Shown piece by piece: positions 22,390-35,263 of a stretch of 64,000 nucleotides of DNA (within the stretch, counting starts at the first letter, position 1; each line of letters opens with the position of its first letter). The position numbers and the translations under genes are program-made. The stretch comes from Adineta steineri (taxonomy: Eukaryota > Rotifera > Eurotatoria > Adinetida > Adinetidae): contig CAJNOI010000027.1 of NCBI GenBank assembly GCA_905250115.1, forward strand, positions 538,583 to 602,582, read 5' to 3'. The notes below the pieces were generated by a model. It ran no database searches, was not told the DNA's origin, and was given only the letters and a program-made list of their open reading frames with translations.

Positions 22390-23696
22390 ATGAATTTATT
22401 TCGTCCATCAACTTCTTCTTTGTAAATAAAGCTGATATGTGCTGATATTATTTTTTTTACAAGAAATTGATTAGTTTTATTGCTGCTATTGTCTATGTGT
22501 TAATACATATAAGCCTTTTTATTTCCTTTTTTTTCAGGCTATTTTATGTGCCATTTCGTCGATTGAAAACGTATTCTCCATTGAATAAAACTCATATTGA
22601 ACAAGTTCTTCAATCATGGACATCGGAAATACCAGTCGAGCGTGCTCTAACACTTCCATCAAGTTTTTACACCTCACGAGATGTATTTGAACTTGAACGA
22701 CATGCAATTTTTGGTCAAAATTGGTTATTTACAGGACATAAAAATCAATTAAAAAATCCGGGAGATTATATAACAGGTCGTTTTCTTTCAGAACCATATA
22801 TAATTAATGTTGATAAGTCATCAACATTACGTGGACATTATAATGTTTGTTGTCATCATGGTATGCGTTTATTAAAAGATGATCAAGGACATCTCGAAAC
22901 AAATGAAATAATTTGTCCATATCATGGATGGACTTATGATTTAAATGGACGTTTAAGAAAAGCATTGCGTTTAAAAACTATTGAACAATTTAAAGCATCA
23001 AAAATTCGTTTAAAACCTATATCAATTCAAACAATTGGTCCATTTATTTATTTGAATTTAAATCTTTTAAATAATGATAATATTGAAAATGATCTATCAC
23101 ATATTAATATAATACATGATAAATATTTAACATCAACAAATTATGATCAATTAGAATTTATTACACGAAAAAGTTATCCTATAAAATGTAATTGGAAAAT
23201 ATATGTTGATAATTTTCTTGATGGTGGTTATCATGTACCATATGCTCATAAGAAGTTAAATTCAATTTTAAATATGGATGAATATAAAGTTATTGTTGAA
23301 CATCCAAAAGCATCGGTACAATATTGTACTGGTGCTAGTCGAGCAGAAGGTAATGTTAATTATTCATATATTTATCCTAATTTAATGATTAATCGATATG
23401 GATCATCAATGGATTTAAATATAGTTGTACCAGTTGATGAACGTAATTGTATTGTTCATATGGATTATTATTATTGTCCTAAAACAACAACAAAGCAGGA
23501 TCAAGAAATTTTACTAAAAGATTCTGATTCTGTTCAACAAGAAGATATTTACTTATGTGAAAATGTTCAACTTGGTCTTGAATCTCAAGCATATGATTCC
23601 GGCCGTTATGTTCCAATTGTTGAGCATACTATGTATAGTTTTCATAGTACTTTATTTCATGAATTACAAAAGTATTATGATAACCATATCAAATAA
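22390..23696 (+). CDS. Rieske non-haem iron oxygenase, choline-monooxygenase-like
   Basis: There are two exons: 22390-22421 (MNLFRPSTSS) and 22538-23696, giving 396 residues with matching phase. The Rieske cluster ligands are present as NVCCHHG (CxH) and CPYHGW (CxxH). The catalytic mononuclear iron site is present as DNFLDGGYHVPYAH with both histidines, and the C-terminal segment VQLGLESQAYDSGRY carries the expected late aspartate. This layout is the alpha subunit of bacterial ring-hydroxylating oxygenases and plant choline monooxygenase; it differs from the animal Neverland/DAF-36 enzymes. The electron-transfer partner is not in the window. The gene carries a spliceosomal intron and host-like codon use, so it is settled in the genome. 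Horizontal acquisition is a reasonable inference, but some other invertebrates carry relatives. An open frame extending upstream to 22467 without ATG is intron sequence. Confidence 0.85.
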
Positions 23697-24456
23697 CATC
23701 ACTTTTTTCCAATACAATTATTTTAATGGAACACAGATAATTAATTTTCTTTTCTAGATACTCGGTGAAAAAAAGATTTTTTTTTCTTGATTAATTATAT
23801 TTTTATCAAAATTAAAGGCAATAATTTAGTAATTTTCTTCTTTTGTTTCTTTAATAGAAAAACGATTAATAACGTACGAAGTAACAGTAATGAGAAAAAA
23901 TATTAATTTCCGTTTAACTTTTTTTAGAAAGATATTATATATAATTGTGGTGCGTAGCAAAAATAAGAGAAAACTCTTGAAACAAATTCAGTCTTCGTAA
24001 AATTTTCAGAAAAAAAAATACAGCACAAAATGCTGATTTATGTTTATTTAAATAAATCTGTAAATCTTAAATGAATACTTAATAATAGCAGTCATGTTCA
24101 AATTAAAAATTTATTCTTCTAAATCACGTTTCACTTTTATTGCCTTTCGTAAACATATAGGTCGTCTATTCCAGCAATATTTATAAAGAATACGACATTT
24201 GTATCGCTTAAAATTTCAATGTAATATGACCTCTCAAAACAGATTGCTTTATTCGAAATGATGATATTTGATTCTACTTATATTATCCTTGAATGAAATC
24301 AGACATATACTGTCTTACCTTTAATTTCTTTCTTCAAAAGAATAAACTCATTGTGTTTATGTTGTTATTTATCAATTTTTAGATAAAATTAAAATACAAA
24401 AAAGAACCGGCGATTAATATTGACAGATTGATAAATGAAATAAGCAAGAATTAAAA
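23697..24456. other. Intergenic stretch between Rieske and POMGNT1-like genes
   Basis: This is AT-rich non-coding sequence. It should hold the 3' end of the Rieske transcript and the promoter of the POMGNT1-like gene. No motif stands out. Confidence 0.4.
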
Positions 24457-27400
24457 ATGAAAAGAGCTAAACGAACTCTCGTTAAAAATTTTGGTAGTAT
24501 GGGGAATTTTTTTGCGATGATTATTTTGGTAGCAGTTACTGTGATTTTTATTAATACATATGTTCTTTCCAAACGAAATCGTATGTTTAAAATTATTCTT
24601 TTTTCGAACAAGTTAATATTTTTCTTTTAAATATTTTTAGTATTGGATGATGGTTCAGACACAAATTTACGTACAGATGAAGGATTATACAATTCAAATG
24701 GCACAGGAAATTCTATTGATCTACAACAATTACAAAAACAAATAACAAGATCACCCGTTCCCGATGCTGGTAAAAATTTAAATAAAATTATTTTTAAGAA
24801 AATTATTTTTAATTTCTTCTAGGATGTGAAATCAAAGAAAAATGTTCAGATAAATATGTTCCATATAAAGTTATTTCAGGAGATGGATTAGATAAATTTC
24901 CAATGATATGTTTTAATAATAAACTGTATGTATTTTAAGCGTATATACATTCGTTTGATTCGAATATTTTGTATGTTTAGATTACTTCATAAAAATTCGA
25001 AAGGTGTTCAAGTTGGTCGTGGACTTAATTTTATAGCTATTAATAGTACAACTCTTGAAGTGAAATACAACGAAACATTTGATACGTATCTTGAAGGTAA
25101 GAAGTCTTTTATTTTGTACAGAATAAATGACATTTTTGTAATGTTTATTTTAGAAAGTTTCTTTTTAAGAGTTTTAAAATTAAAATTAAGTGATAGCGAT
25201 ATTATCATTATGGCTAGTTTTGATGAAATGACTTCTGGGTATGTTAAAAAATAAAAGAGTTTTATTTATTTTTTTTGTTATTATTGTTTGTAGATTGAAA
25301 GAAGCATCAGTATCACTATTGGAACAATATGGTAGTCAACTTATAAAAAAAGTTAAATATCGAGATTCATTTGTTATGATTGGACAGAAAGGATTAGCAC
25401 GTGGAAAAGCAATTGAATCGGTATGTTAATTTGGTATCAATGATTTTCATCGTAGAATATGATAAAGAATCTGTTTATCTCTAATTGTCCTTTATAGATA
25501 TTTTATTTAATTCATGATATCTGAAAATTGTTTTTGAAATAAATTTCATATTGTATTTTTAGCATAGTCGAAAAGGTAATCGTGATTATGGTGCAGCAGC
25601 AGAAATTAGTGGTTGTACGAAATTTCCTCGTATGTATTCTCTTATTTCTTTTTCTCTCTAAATAAGATTTCTTTTTTTTCTATAATAAAGTGGGTCAAAT
25701 AACGCCATTTACACTTCCACCTGTTGAAATCTATAAAGAAGGAAAAATTTCAGTTGGTTCATCAATAGAAAACTGTGGTTTACCTCATACATGCAAAGAA
25801 AATGAATTTCCCGTACATGTTTATACTGGAAAAGATAATAATGATGAACCAAAAATTTGTGTCGATGGAAAATATGTTATTTCAAAAGGTGTTAATGATG
25901 GTGGTCGTGGTTTAAATATAGTTGTTGTTTCGAATGGTAAAGAAGTTATTCGAACAGGACATTTTGATACATGGAATGATGGTAAAATATTTAAAACAAA
26001 ATAATGTTTTTGTAAATTTCGTATCTAAATTTTAGATAGTACAAATTTAGAAATCTTTCTTGAAAATCTTGAAGAAAATGTTATCATTATCGTTGTTACA
26101 TTTGATGAAGCATCAAAAAAGTAAATAAATCAATTAATTTTATTCGATAAATACTCTTCTTTTTGTGCGTAGAATATGTATATTTTCATTTAGTTTAAAG
26201 AATTTTATTATCAAATATTGGTAGTTAGAAAAAAAATCGATTCACTTGCTTTTTATGCTTCTTAAATATTTTTGTGTAATTTTAAGATAAATATTAATTC
26301 TAACTTTCACGGGATAGTTTTGGTATCTTTTATTAATAACTAATCTTAATAAGGTCATGAACGAGCAGGAATTGATGAATACTAAAAAAGAAAAAAGAAA
26401 AGAAGATTTCTAATTATTTTTTATTGAAATATGTAAACTTATTTATTTTTATTTTCTATATTTAGACTTAGTCAGCATAGTAAAAATCTGTTTTTCGATC
26501 TTGGAAGTGCAACCATACAAAATTTAAAATATCGCGACGTTTGGGTACTTGTGGGACAAAAGGGTATTCAAGGTTTCAGCCCTTACGAAGAGGTATGTTT
26601 TAAATAATTATAAAACATAGATGATTTTATTATGCATGAAAAAAATTAAAATAGAACTCTGCTCAATCATTTACTTACAAGGGAACCATCAGCGATGTCA
26701 AGAAGCTTTCGAAACTTTGATTATATAGGGAAAATGAGGTCCTATAGGAAAATTCTATTAAAATTTCGATATCTCAGTTTGCGTCTATAAACTCCCTATT
26801 TAAGAACAAAGTTTGAGCTCAAAAGTTTTTTTTACATCTCTGATGATTCACTCGTTAGTTTTTCATATGAATTATTTGTGCTATAATGCTTAACTGCTTG
26901 TATTTAGATTTCATATGCTGGAACGGGATTTAGTTATGCTTCTCCAATTGATAAAAGAATGTGTGTACCACAAACATGTAAGTAGCAAAGAATATTTTAT
27001 TATTTTAAATTAACGATTATCTTTAGTAAAAGGTCTTAAAATTCGACCTGATCCAATACCATATCGAAACGATAAACGACGAGATTTTTGTTCACGTTAT
27101 GATGGTTATGGTGATTTTTGTAGTGGTAAATATCCTAAAATTTATTAACTATTGTTTTCGAAATAACTTCTATGTTTTGTTTTTTTTTCAGATGCAAATA
27201 TCGATAAACATTTAATAGCTGTTCCATTATTAAATAAAACATTAGAAGATAATCCAATTTATTCAACACCAGTTCTAATTATTGCTGGTTAATTTTCTAT
27301 TAGATTATAATTGATAAAATAGAAAAAATTTTATTTTTAAGGTATTTCACATGATGCACTTCGAATGTGTTTGGAAACTATATTGATGCAACCAGGAATT

Positions 27401-28866
27401 AATAATGAAAATGTTATTGTATGAAATTGAGAATATCAATAATATAAGAGAATAAACATGTTTGATTTTTTTAGGTTGCTATTGATGAGAAATTTGCTGA
27501 ATCACATGAATTAATTAGTTTATTTGGATTTAAAAGTGAAAAAATCTCGAATAGTTCATCATATATGGGTAAGATAGAATATTAATATTACAAAGAATAT
27601 ATTTAAATAAAACTTTTCCAGAACATTATGAAAAAGCTCTGAAAAAAGTTTGGGAAATTCATTCAAATAAAGTAAAATGAAATTTATTTATTTTTTTATT
27701 ATAAAATAAAATCATTTTAATTTAGGATAAAGTGGTTGTTATTGAAGAAGATCTTCTATTATCACCAGATTTTCTATACACACTTGCTTTATTAAGTGAA
27801 ACATTTCGAAAAGATGAAACTATTGGTGCTATACAAATGTGGAATCCAAATTGTAAGATTTTATCTTTCATAAATAATAAAATTTCTAATATATTTTATT
27901 TTAGCTTATGATATTATCAATGGTTCAATTGAATTAATCTATCGTGTTGATCAATTTTATGGTTTAGGTTATTTATTAAGACGTTCATTCTATGAGAAAA
28001 ATATGAAAGATTCATTTAAAGAATGTTGTTCTAAACGGTAGATATTATATGAAAAAAAAATTCTATTCTAAAAAAATACCTTTTTATATTTTAGAGTTTG
28101 GGATAAATGGAAATTTCCTAATACATCATCATTTTTAATGCCTGACATATCAAGAACATTCCGACGACCACTTCATGGAAATCGAAATAATTCAGAATAT
28201 ATTGAAACACTTTTTAATCAAAAACGAAGAACAAATTTGTGAGTATTACAAGAAAATTGTTGAATTAATAGATACTGAGTTAAATAAAACATTTGAGACT
28301 TAGTTTTTATCATACGGATCTAAATCGTATTCGTAAAATTAATTCAATGATTGTCAAAATCCTTGTAGATGTCGTATCAGTTTGATCTTACTTTGAAATG
28401 AAATAAATAGATAAAATTATTTATTTTTATAATTTAGAAATCCATTCCCACCATTATCCAATATTGATACACTTCGAAAAGATAAATATGAGGCAACTTT
28501 AATCAATGCCATAAGTTCTGCTACGTTGCTTAAATCATTAGAAAAATGTGACACTATTAATAATTATATGCATAATTTAATACAAAATCAAAATATGTAT
28601 GTGAAAAAGAAAAACGATTTATCGTATATTTATTGAAAATATTTCTTTATTATATTCATAGATCAAATACATTTAAATATATATATGAACAAAAATCATT
28701 GAATGATGTTAGATCTTTAACACCAGTTTTACCATGTTTTGGACTTTTTTCAGTTGAACCATTGGGTCTTTATCATGATATTCTTCGTTTCAGTTCAAAT
28801 ACTTATAATTTTTATCTTGTCGGATCACAATCACCTATTCACAAAAGTATTTCAAAATCTACATAA
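24457..28866 (+). CDS. POMGNT1: POMGNT1-like O-mannose GlcNAc-transferase with two stem domains
   Basis: The gene starts with MKRAKRTLVKNFG at 24457, followed by one signal-anchor helix (FFAMIILVAVTVIFINTYVL), as expected for a Golgi type II enzyme. Early exons are 24457-24580, 24641-24769, 24823-24925 and 24981-25096. Two consecutive FAM3/ILEI-type stem domains follow. The first runs from VGRGLNFIAIN to YRDSFVMIGQKG; the second from GGRGLNIVVVSNGKEV to YRDVWVLVGQKG. The GT13 catalytic domain comes next, with LIIAGISHDALRMCL and the acidic metal motif VVVIEEDLLLSPDF, and then the acceptor-side segment PDISRTFRRPLHG. POMGNT1 transfers GlcNAc to O-mannose on dystroglycan-type substrates. Vertebrate enzymes have a single stem domain, so the duplication is notable. 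A longer intron (about 26594-26908) contains an inverted-repeat element. Confidence 0.85.
26673..26861. repeat. Imperfect inverted repeat element in a POMGNT1 intron
   Basis: The left arm (26673-26731, around CCATCAGCGATGT and AAACTTTG...ATAGGGA) pairs imperfectly with the right arm (26793-26861, around TCCCTAT...CAAAGTTT and ACATCTCTGATG). Arms of about 60 nt surround a roughly 60-nt centre. This is MITE-like in form, but its target duplication is unclear. It sits in an intron about five times longer than the usual ones here. Confidence 0.55.
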
Positions 28867-29447
28867 CAATATTCTATTCTCGTCATATGAATCTCTTTTC
28901 TTTAATATCAGTACTATCAAAACTTAATATCTTGAGCAATAATCATTTGTTCTAGTCTATTTATTATATTACACATCTATCAGTGGTATTCGTTCTATGA
29001 GTTGAACATCAGGCAATATATATATATATGTATTTATACCTACGAAATCATGTATTACATTCCATGTTCATAGCTTTTTGTCATTTTATTTTTTGATGTT
29101 CATATGAATGACGATAGAAATTTTGTCTATGCTTTTATTCACATTTACTTTAACTCTTTTGTTATTTCCATGCTGTTTATTGTTTTTATTTGATTTATGT
29201 ACTTATGAGAATAAACTTTTTAAAGAAAAATTCTTCATTACAGATGTCATTTATAAATTGAATATAGAATATCTATTTCAACAACAAAAATGAAAAACGA
29301 TAGTTATCAGAAAATGAACATCACATGTAATTAATGAAACGAACTCTTTGACTTGTTTTTTTTGGTATTGAAAAGATGATTTTATCGATAATTAGTCTTT
29401 TTTTTCGTCTCTAGATAAATTAAAACTATAAAGATTTGATCTGAACT
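28867..29447. other. Intergenic stretch between POMGNT1-like and PITRM1
   Basis: AT-rich sequence with a short TA run near 29016-29030. A 61-codon plus-strand open frame at 29108-29293 is hydrophobic but lacks support. The PITRM1 promoter presumably lies in the right-hand part. Confidence 0.4.
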
Positions 29448-32400
29448 ATGAATCTACTTCGATTATGTCAGCGGTAGAGTCGAATATCTCCTTTCTTATT
29501 TTAAATCTACAAATATATTTCTAATAGAATTATTAATCCAACACGATTTACATTAAATCGTCAATTGCAACAATTAGCAGTTGCAAATAAAACACCTTCA
29601 ACATCTTTTTCTGTCGGTCAAGAATTACATGGTTATATTGTTAAAGAGGTTAATAGAAAAATTTCAATGATTATCAATTTAAACTTTATTCGATTTAGAT
29701 AACACCAGTACCCGAATTTCGTTTAACTGCAATTAAACTTCAACATAAATTAACTGGTTGTCAACATATACATGTTGATCGTGAACATAAAAATAATGTT
29801 TGGAGGTTAAACAAAAACAAAGAAATGAAAATTTTTATATTCTTTATTAATTCTATAGTGTTTCTTTTCAAACAACACCAAAAGATGATACAGGTGTTGC
29901 ACATATTCTTGAACATACAACACTTTGTGGATCAGAAAAATTTCCATGTCGTGATCCATTTTTTAAAATGACTAATCGTAGTATGGCTACATTTATGAAT
30001 GCAATGACAGGTATTTTTGAAATACAACAGTTTTATTTTAGTTTTTTTTCTTCTGAATATTAGCAAGCGATTGGACAATGTATGTATTTTCAACACAAAA
30101 TCAAAAAGATTATTTTAATCTTATGTCGGTTTATCTCGATGCTGTTTTACATCCAAAACTTGATGAATATGATTTTATGTAAGAGAAATATATTTAAGAA
30201 AAATTTTGTATATTTCATTTTCGTTTTTAACAAAAAGGCAAGAAGGTTGGCGTCTTGAACATGAAAAAACTGATGATCCAACATCGCCGATTGTTATTAA
30301 AGGAGTCGTATTTAATGAAATGAAAGGTGTTTTTGTAAGTTATTTAAATACTTGACTTGTTTTTCTATGAATTTTAAATAGAGTGATAGTCATCAAGTAT
30401 ATGGTCGTCGAGTACAAAATAGTTTAATGCCAACATCAACTTATCAATATGAATCAGGTGGTGATCCTGAAGCTATTCCAACATTAACATGGAATGCACT
30501 TAAAAAATTTCATGCAACACATTATCATCCATCAAATGGACGGTAACAAAAACGAATTTTTATTTATTTAAATAGATCAATTTCTAATTTAAATTAGATT
30601 TTTTACTTATGGTTCATTTCCGTTATCAGATACACTTGCATTTCTTAATGATTATCTAAATAAATATGAACAACAAAAAACAAAAGTTATTTCATCTGCA
30701 CTTGTTGAAGAACCTCGATGGAATAAATCACGATCAGTAAAAATAAGTTGTTCACCACAATCATTTGTTGTTGATCCTGATAAAACAACAACTGTTAGTG
30801 TTAGTTATCTACTTGGAAGGTAATAGAAGATTAATTTATTGAATTAAATATAATATTATTTAATTATTTAGTATACGAGATACATGGGAAACATTTCTTT
30901 TAAATATTGTTTGTTCATTACTTGTTGATTCAGAAAAATCTCCATTTTATAAAAAATTAATCATACCTAATATAGGTACAAGTTATTCACCTGATACAGG
31001 GTAAGTAGTAGAAAGAAAGTAGCTTTTAATAACGAATAAAAATGTTTACAAACAAAATTTAATAATTCTATAACTAGTTTAAATCGCAGAGTCATCTTTC
31101 TACGTTAATCATCGTACTTGTATAAAATTATTATACCTGAATATAGTGTTAGGTTATGTTGGTCGCAATTATAAGTTCGATTTTATTATCATTTATAAAG
31201 CATTTAGTCAAAAAAACAAAATATATCGATTATCAAAAGGATCGAATGTATTAGTAATGATCACATTGTATTCGTCAGTCTACCAGGTGTTTGATGCATT
31301 CAAGCATGATTAAACAAATATAGATTCATTTTCTAGATTGATGAAATTATTTGTTTTTAACTTAATTCAATGTGTTATCCTTTTATGATGTAAAATAAAT
31401 AGAAATTAATCATACCAATATATCATCGAGTGAAACGACAAAAAAGATCGGTCATTCATAGACATAATCTCATTAAGGAATTTCACTACGTACTTTTATA
31501 ATAAAAATACTCAGAAGAACTTTCAGTATAGTTTCTTATTCAATTTCGAATTTCTCAATGATTTTAGTTTTGGACGTAATACATTAAATACAACATTTCA
31601 TGTTGGTTTACAAGATATATCTAAAGGTGATGTTGATCGTGTTATAAAAATGATTGATGATACATTTCAAGAAGTTGCAAAGTAAAATTTTCAAGAAATA
31701 CAAAATAAATTATGATTTTTTTCTTCTTCAGACAAGGTTTTGAACAAAGTCAAATTGATGCATTAATTCATCAATTTGAAATAAGTATAAAACATCAAGA
31801 TGAAAATTTTGGTCTTAAAGCTATTTTGGTTTGTATTAATTCTTAAACTTCTGTTTTTTAATGTAAAACGATATTATCTATTAATCTAGGGTGTAATTTA
31901 TTCATGGATTCATGATACAGATCCAATTGATGGTCTTCAAGTAACAAAATATCTTGAAAGATTTAATAAAGAAATAAAAACAAATCCACGATTACTTCAA
32001 GAAACAGTTGAAAAATATTTTCTAGTTTGTTTAAATTTTTCATATTAATATTGAAATTATCTTTTAATTTTTTTTTTCTCCTAGAAAAATAATCATAAAT
32101 TAATAGCAACAATGAATATTGATGAGGAATATGCTGAAAAGAAAAAACAGAAAGAAGCTCAACTTTGTCAACAGTTAATCTCTCAATGTGAAAATAAACA
32201 ATTAATATATGAAAAAGGTTGTCTTAGATTTTTCTTTATGAAAAAAACCGAAACTAATCACTCGAATTTTTAGGTTTAGAATTACAAAAACGTCAATCTG
32301 CAACACAAAATGTTGATGTTTTACCAACATTATCTATTACTGACATTGATAAGAAGGTTGTTCGTATTCCGATTATACAAGGACAAATAGGTATGTGATA

Positions 32401-35137
32401 TGATATGATATATATATATATGATTTAATGATTAATTTATTTATATAGGTAATACTTATGTTCAATTATGTGAGCAACCAACAAATGGTATAACTTATTT
32501 TCGTTGTCTACTAAATACATTTGATTTATCCAATGAATTAAAACCTTATTTACCATTATTTGTTAATGTTCTCACAAAGTGAGTTTTTATTGAAATGATG
32601 AACAGGAAAAACACAAGAAAGAAAATCCTATATTTTTAAAATGATGGGGGTAATAATATAGGTGGACCGGATACACCATTATAATTAATACCATGATTTA
32701 AACAGGCAACATAAGCAGGAACTTGATTTTGTTTGAAACGTGATGGACCGATTGTATGTGGTTGTTGCTGCTGCTGCTGTTGTTGTTGATAATGATCTTC
32801 ATTAGGTATTTGAAGAAGTGGTGGAGTACGATGATGATGCTGTTGTTGTTGTTGTTGTTGTTGATGTTGACGTTGAAGATGTGCTGTTTGTCGAGAACGA
32901 TTAACATAGGGTTGAGGTGGTGGTTGTTGAGTAGGACGAAGTGAATCTCTTCTCATAGACATTTGATTAGTTTCAGGTGGATATTGTCCGAAAAATAATG
33001 GTTGACTATCTTGCTGTGGTTCGAATATATGATTGTCAACGAAAGGAGGTACTGTAAAATGTTGTTGCTGTTGCTGTTGCTGTTGCTGTTGATGTTGCTG
33101 TTGCTGTTGATGTTGATGTTGTTGTTGAGGTGGCGATGATGAAAGTAAAGATGATATATCAAGTGGTTGATTTTGTTGTTGATATTGTCGGTTATAGTTA
33201 TTAAAAAATTCATTAAATTGTGCTGATGATGACCAAAAATCATTATTAGGTGTATCATTAATTGATAAAGATTTTGTTTGTGGTATATCATGATGTTCAA
33301 GAAGATGATCAAATGACATTTGTGGCCATAATCCATTCGATAATGAATCATCAGATGTTGTACTATTACCCAATTGATCGGGTGAAAGACGAAATTGTGG
33401 ATCAAACATGCGACCTTTTTGTTTTTCTCTTGTTGTAACGAAGAATAATTAGGAGAAAAAACGGGTTGATATAGGTAAATGTGCATGTATATATGAAAAG
33501 AAAAAGAAAAAATATGACGCGCGTCATTCAACTGTAACCGTTCTTTTGCTTATAAAATTATTTTATTTGTTGTTATTTAGACTTGGTTCGAAAAAATTTA
33601 ATTATCTCGAATTATCCGAACAAATTGCTTTAAAAACTGGTGGACTTAGTGTATCAACACATCTCGATGAAAGTCCATTTCATATTGAAGATTATGAAGA
33701 AGTAATTGAAAATAAAAAAAAATTTTTCTTTTTTTTCTAATTTGTTTATTTATTAAGGGTATTGTACTTTCATCCTATTGTCTTGATCGAAAAATTAATG
33801 ATATGTTTGATCTATGGGAAGATGTACTTCTTCATTTTAAGTATAAATATTCAATTATTTGTTGTTTATGCTTAATAATTTGTTTTTATTTTTGTTTTCA
33901 AGTAAACAACTTAATCAATACGATCGTTTAAAAACATTAATTAAAGGTCAAGCATCAGCATATGCAAATAGTGTACATGAATCAGGTCATACATTTGCAG
34001 TCATACATTCAGCTAGTCATTATGGACCTGTTGATCAAATGTCGGAAAGTCTTTATGGTTTAACTCAAGTTAATCGTTTACAAGAAATAGCTCGACAAGA
34101 AAATTTTGATGATATAATGAAAAAATTAAGTCAAATTGCTGATCATGTTTTAACGAAATCTTCTTTACGGTAAATATGAATTTCTATTTTAAATGTATAT
34201 GAATTCAAAATTTTATTTTTATAGTTGTGCATTTAATGGTGAATCAAATGGTTTAGATACTGGAATGAAACGACTTGAAACATTTCTTGATCGACTTCCT
34301 GGATCATCAACAACTAAATTACAAAAAATACGTCATGAAAATGCTCAATTAAGTCTTAAAAATGATTTTAAAACAGGAAAAACTAAATTACCATCAAAAA
34401 CTCATTTTGAAATGCCATTTGACGTCTTTTATGCAGGTCAATGTTATGACAGTGTACCATATAGTCATGATGATTATCCACGGTAAATTTCCCTCTCGTT
34501 TTTTTTTTATCAAATAGAAATTTATTTTACATAGGTTATCGGTATTGACAAAATTAATGTTTAATAAATTTTTATTACGTGAAATTCGTGAAATAGGTGG
34601 TGCATATGGGGGTGGTGCTTATCTTCGTGGAAATTTATTTTCATTTTTTTCATATCGGTAATTAACAAAAAAACAAATTAATAGAAAAAAAAACTAAATT
34701 ATTAAATAAATTTCTAGTGATCCACATTCAATTGAAACACTTGAACGATTCGGTCAATGTATTGATTATTTTGCTAATGGAAAATTTAATGATAAAGATG
34801 TTGATGAAGCTAAATTAGGAACATTTCAAAAAGTAAAACTTCTATATAAATAGAATATATAATGTTAATATATTATTTTTTTTAGCTCGATAAACCGAAA
34901 TCACCTGGTAATCAAGGTATGACACAATTTCTACATGGAATTACTGATGACATGCGACAGAAAAATCGTGATCGAATATTTGCTTGTGGAAAACAAGATT
35001 TAATTGATGTTACGCAACGATATTTAGTTAATAAGCCTTATGCAGCTACAATTCTTGGTCCAGATAATCCTAAATTTGTTACCGATGGACAATTTCGTCA
35101 AGTTAAAAATGTTCAAATGCCATCAATTGGAGAATAA
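29448..35137 (+). CDS. PITRM1: PITRM1 presequence protease (M16C), mitochondrial
   Basis: The first exon (29448-29473, MNLLRLCQR) joins in frame to 29528, giving a basic, Arg-rich N-terminus without acidic residues that suits a mitochondrial targeting peptide. The catalytic site is [19 protein letters not shown] (HxxEH), with the distal glutamate in [12 protein letters not shown]. Long blocks match the family, for example [24 protein letters not shown] and, near the C-terminus, [11 protein letters not shown] with SYRDP. PITRM1 degrades cleaved presequences and amyloid peptides in the mitochondrial matrix. There are about 18 exons with introns near 50-60 nt, except 31004-31565 (about 560 nt) and about 32581-33580 (about 1 kb). 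The latter contains an antisense poly-Q gene. An AATAAA at 35210-35215 lies 73 nt after the stop, and the next gene begins 126 bp downstream. Confidence 0.93.
32636..33409 (-). CDS. Poly-glutamine protein nested antisense in a PITRM1 intron
   Basis: An intact 257-codon frame lies entirely inside the roughly 1-kb PITRM1 intron, on the opposite strand. The N-terminal half is an ordinary mixed sequence ([14 protein letters not shown], then [15 protein letters not shown]) followed by several Gln/His runs of 8-12 residues. The C-terminus is free of repeats and well composed ([14 protein letters not shown], then [10 protein letters not shown]). Gln runs use both CAA and CAG, which argues for selection on the protein and not simple repeat slippage. 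The SxxPP...LP ending is loosely similar to PNRC-type proline motifs, but I cannot assign a family. Such proteins are often transcriptional cofactors (inference). The start codon at 33409 leaves about 170 bp to the adjacent PITRM1 exon for a promoter. Confidence 0.6.
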   Translation of the reverse strand: MFDPQFRLSPDQLGNSTTSDDSLSNGLWPQMSFDHLLEHHDIPQTKSLSINDTPNNDFWSSSAQFNEFFNNYNRQYQQQNQPLDISSLLSSSPPQQQHQHQQQQQHQQQQQQQQQQHFTVPPFVDNHIFEPQQDSQPLFFGQYPPETNQMSMRRDSLRPTQQPPPQPYVNRSRQTAHLQRQHQQQQQQQQHHHRTPPLLQIPNEDHYQQQQQQQQQPHTIGPSRFKQNQVPAYVACLNHGINYNGVSGPPILLPPSF

Positions 35138-35263
35138 AATATAGGCTTTTGTTTTTTTCTTTCTGTGTTACCGTTGTTTATTTTCTTTATAAGTGTGTGT
35201 ATTTAGATAAATAAATATAGAACCATCTTTAATAAATAGATTTATTATATATACACTTTGTAG

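Noticed and set aside
22467-22537. Hydrophobic N-terminal extension of the Rieske oxygenase
   Set aside because: It has no ATG and ends in a polypyrimidine tract plus CAG; a short upstream exon with an ATG joins in phase, so this is intron.
32698-33531. Other frames across the poly-Q region (Asn-, Ile- or Leu-rich)
   Set aside because: These are shadow frames of the CAA/CAG repeats of the minus-strand gene.
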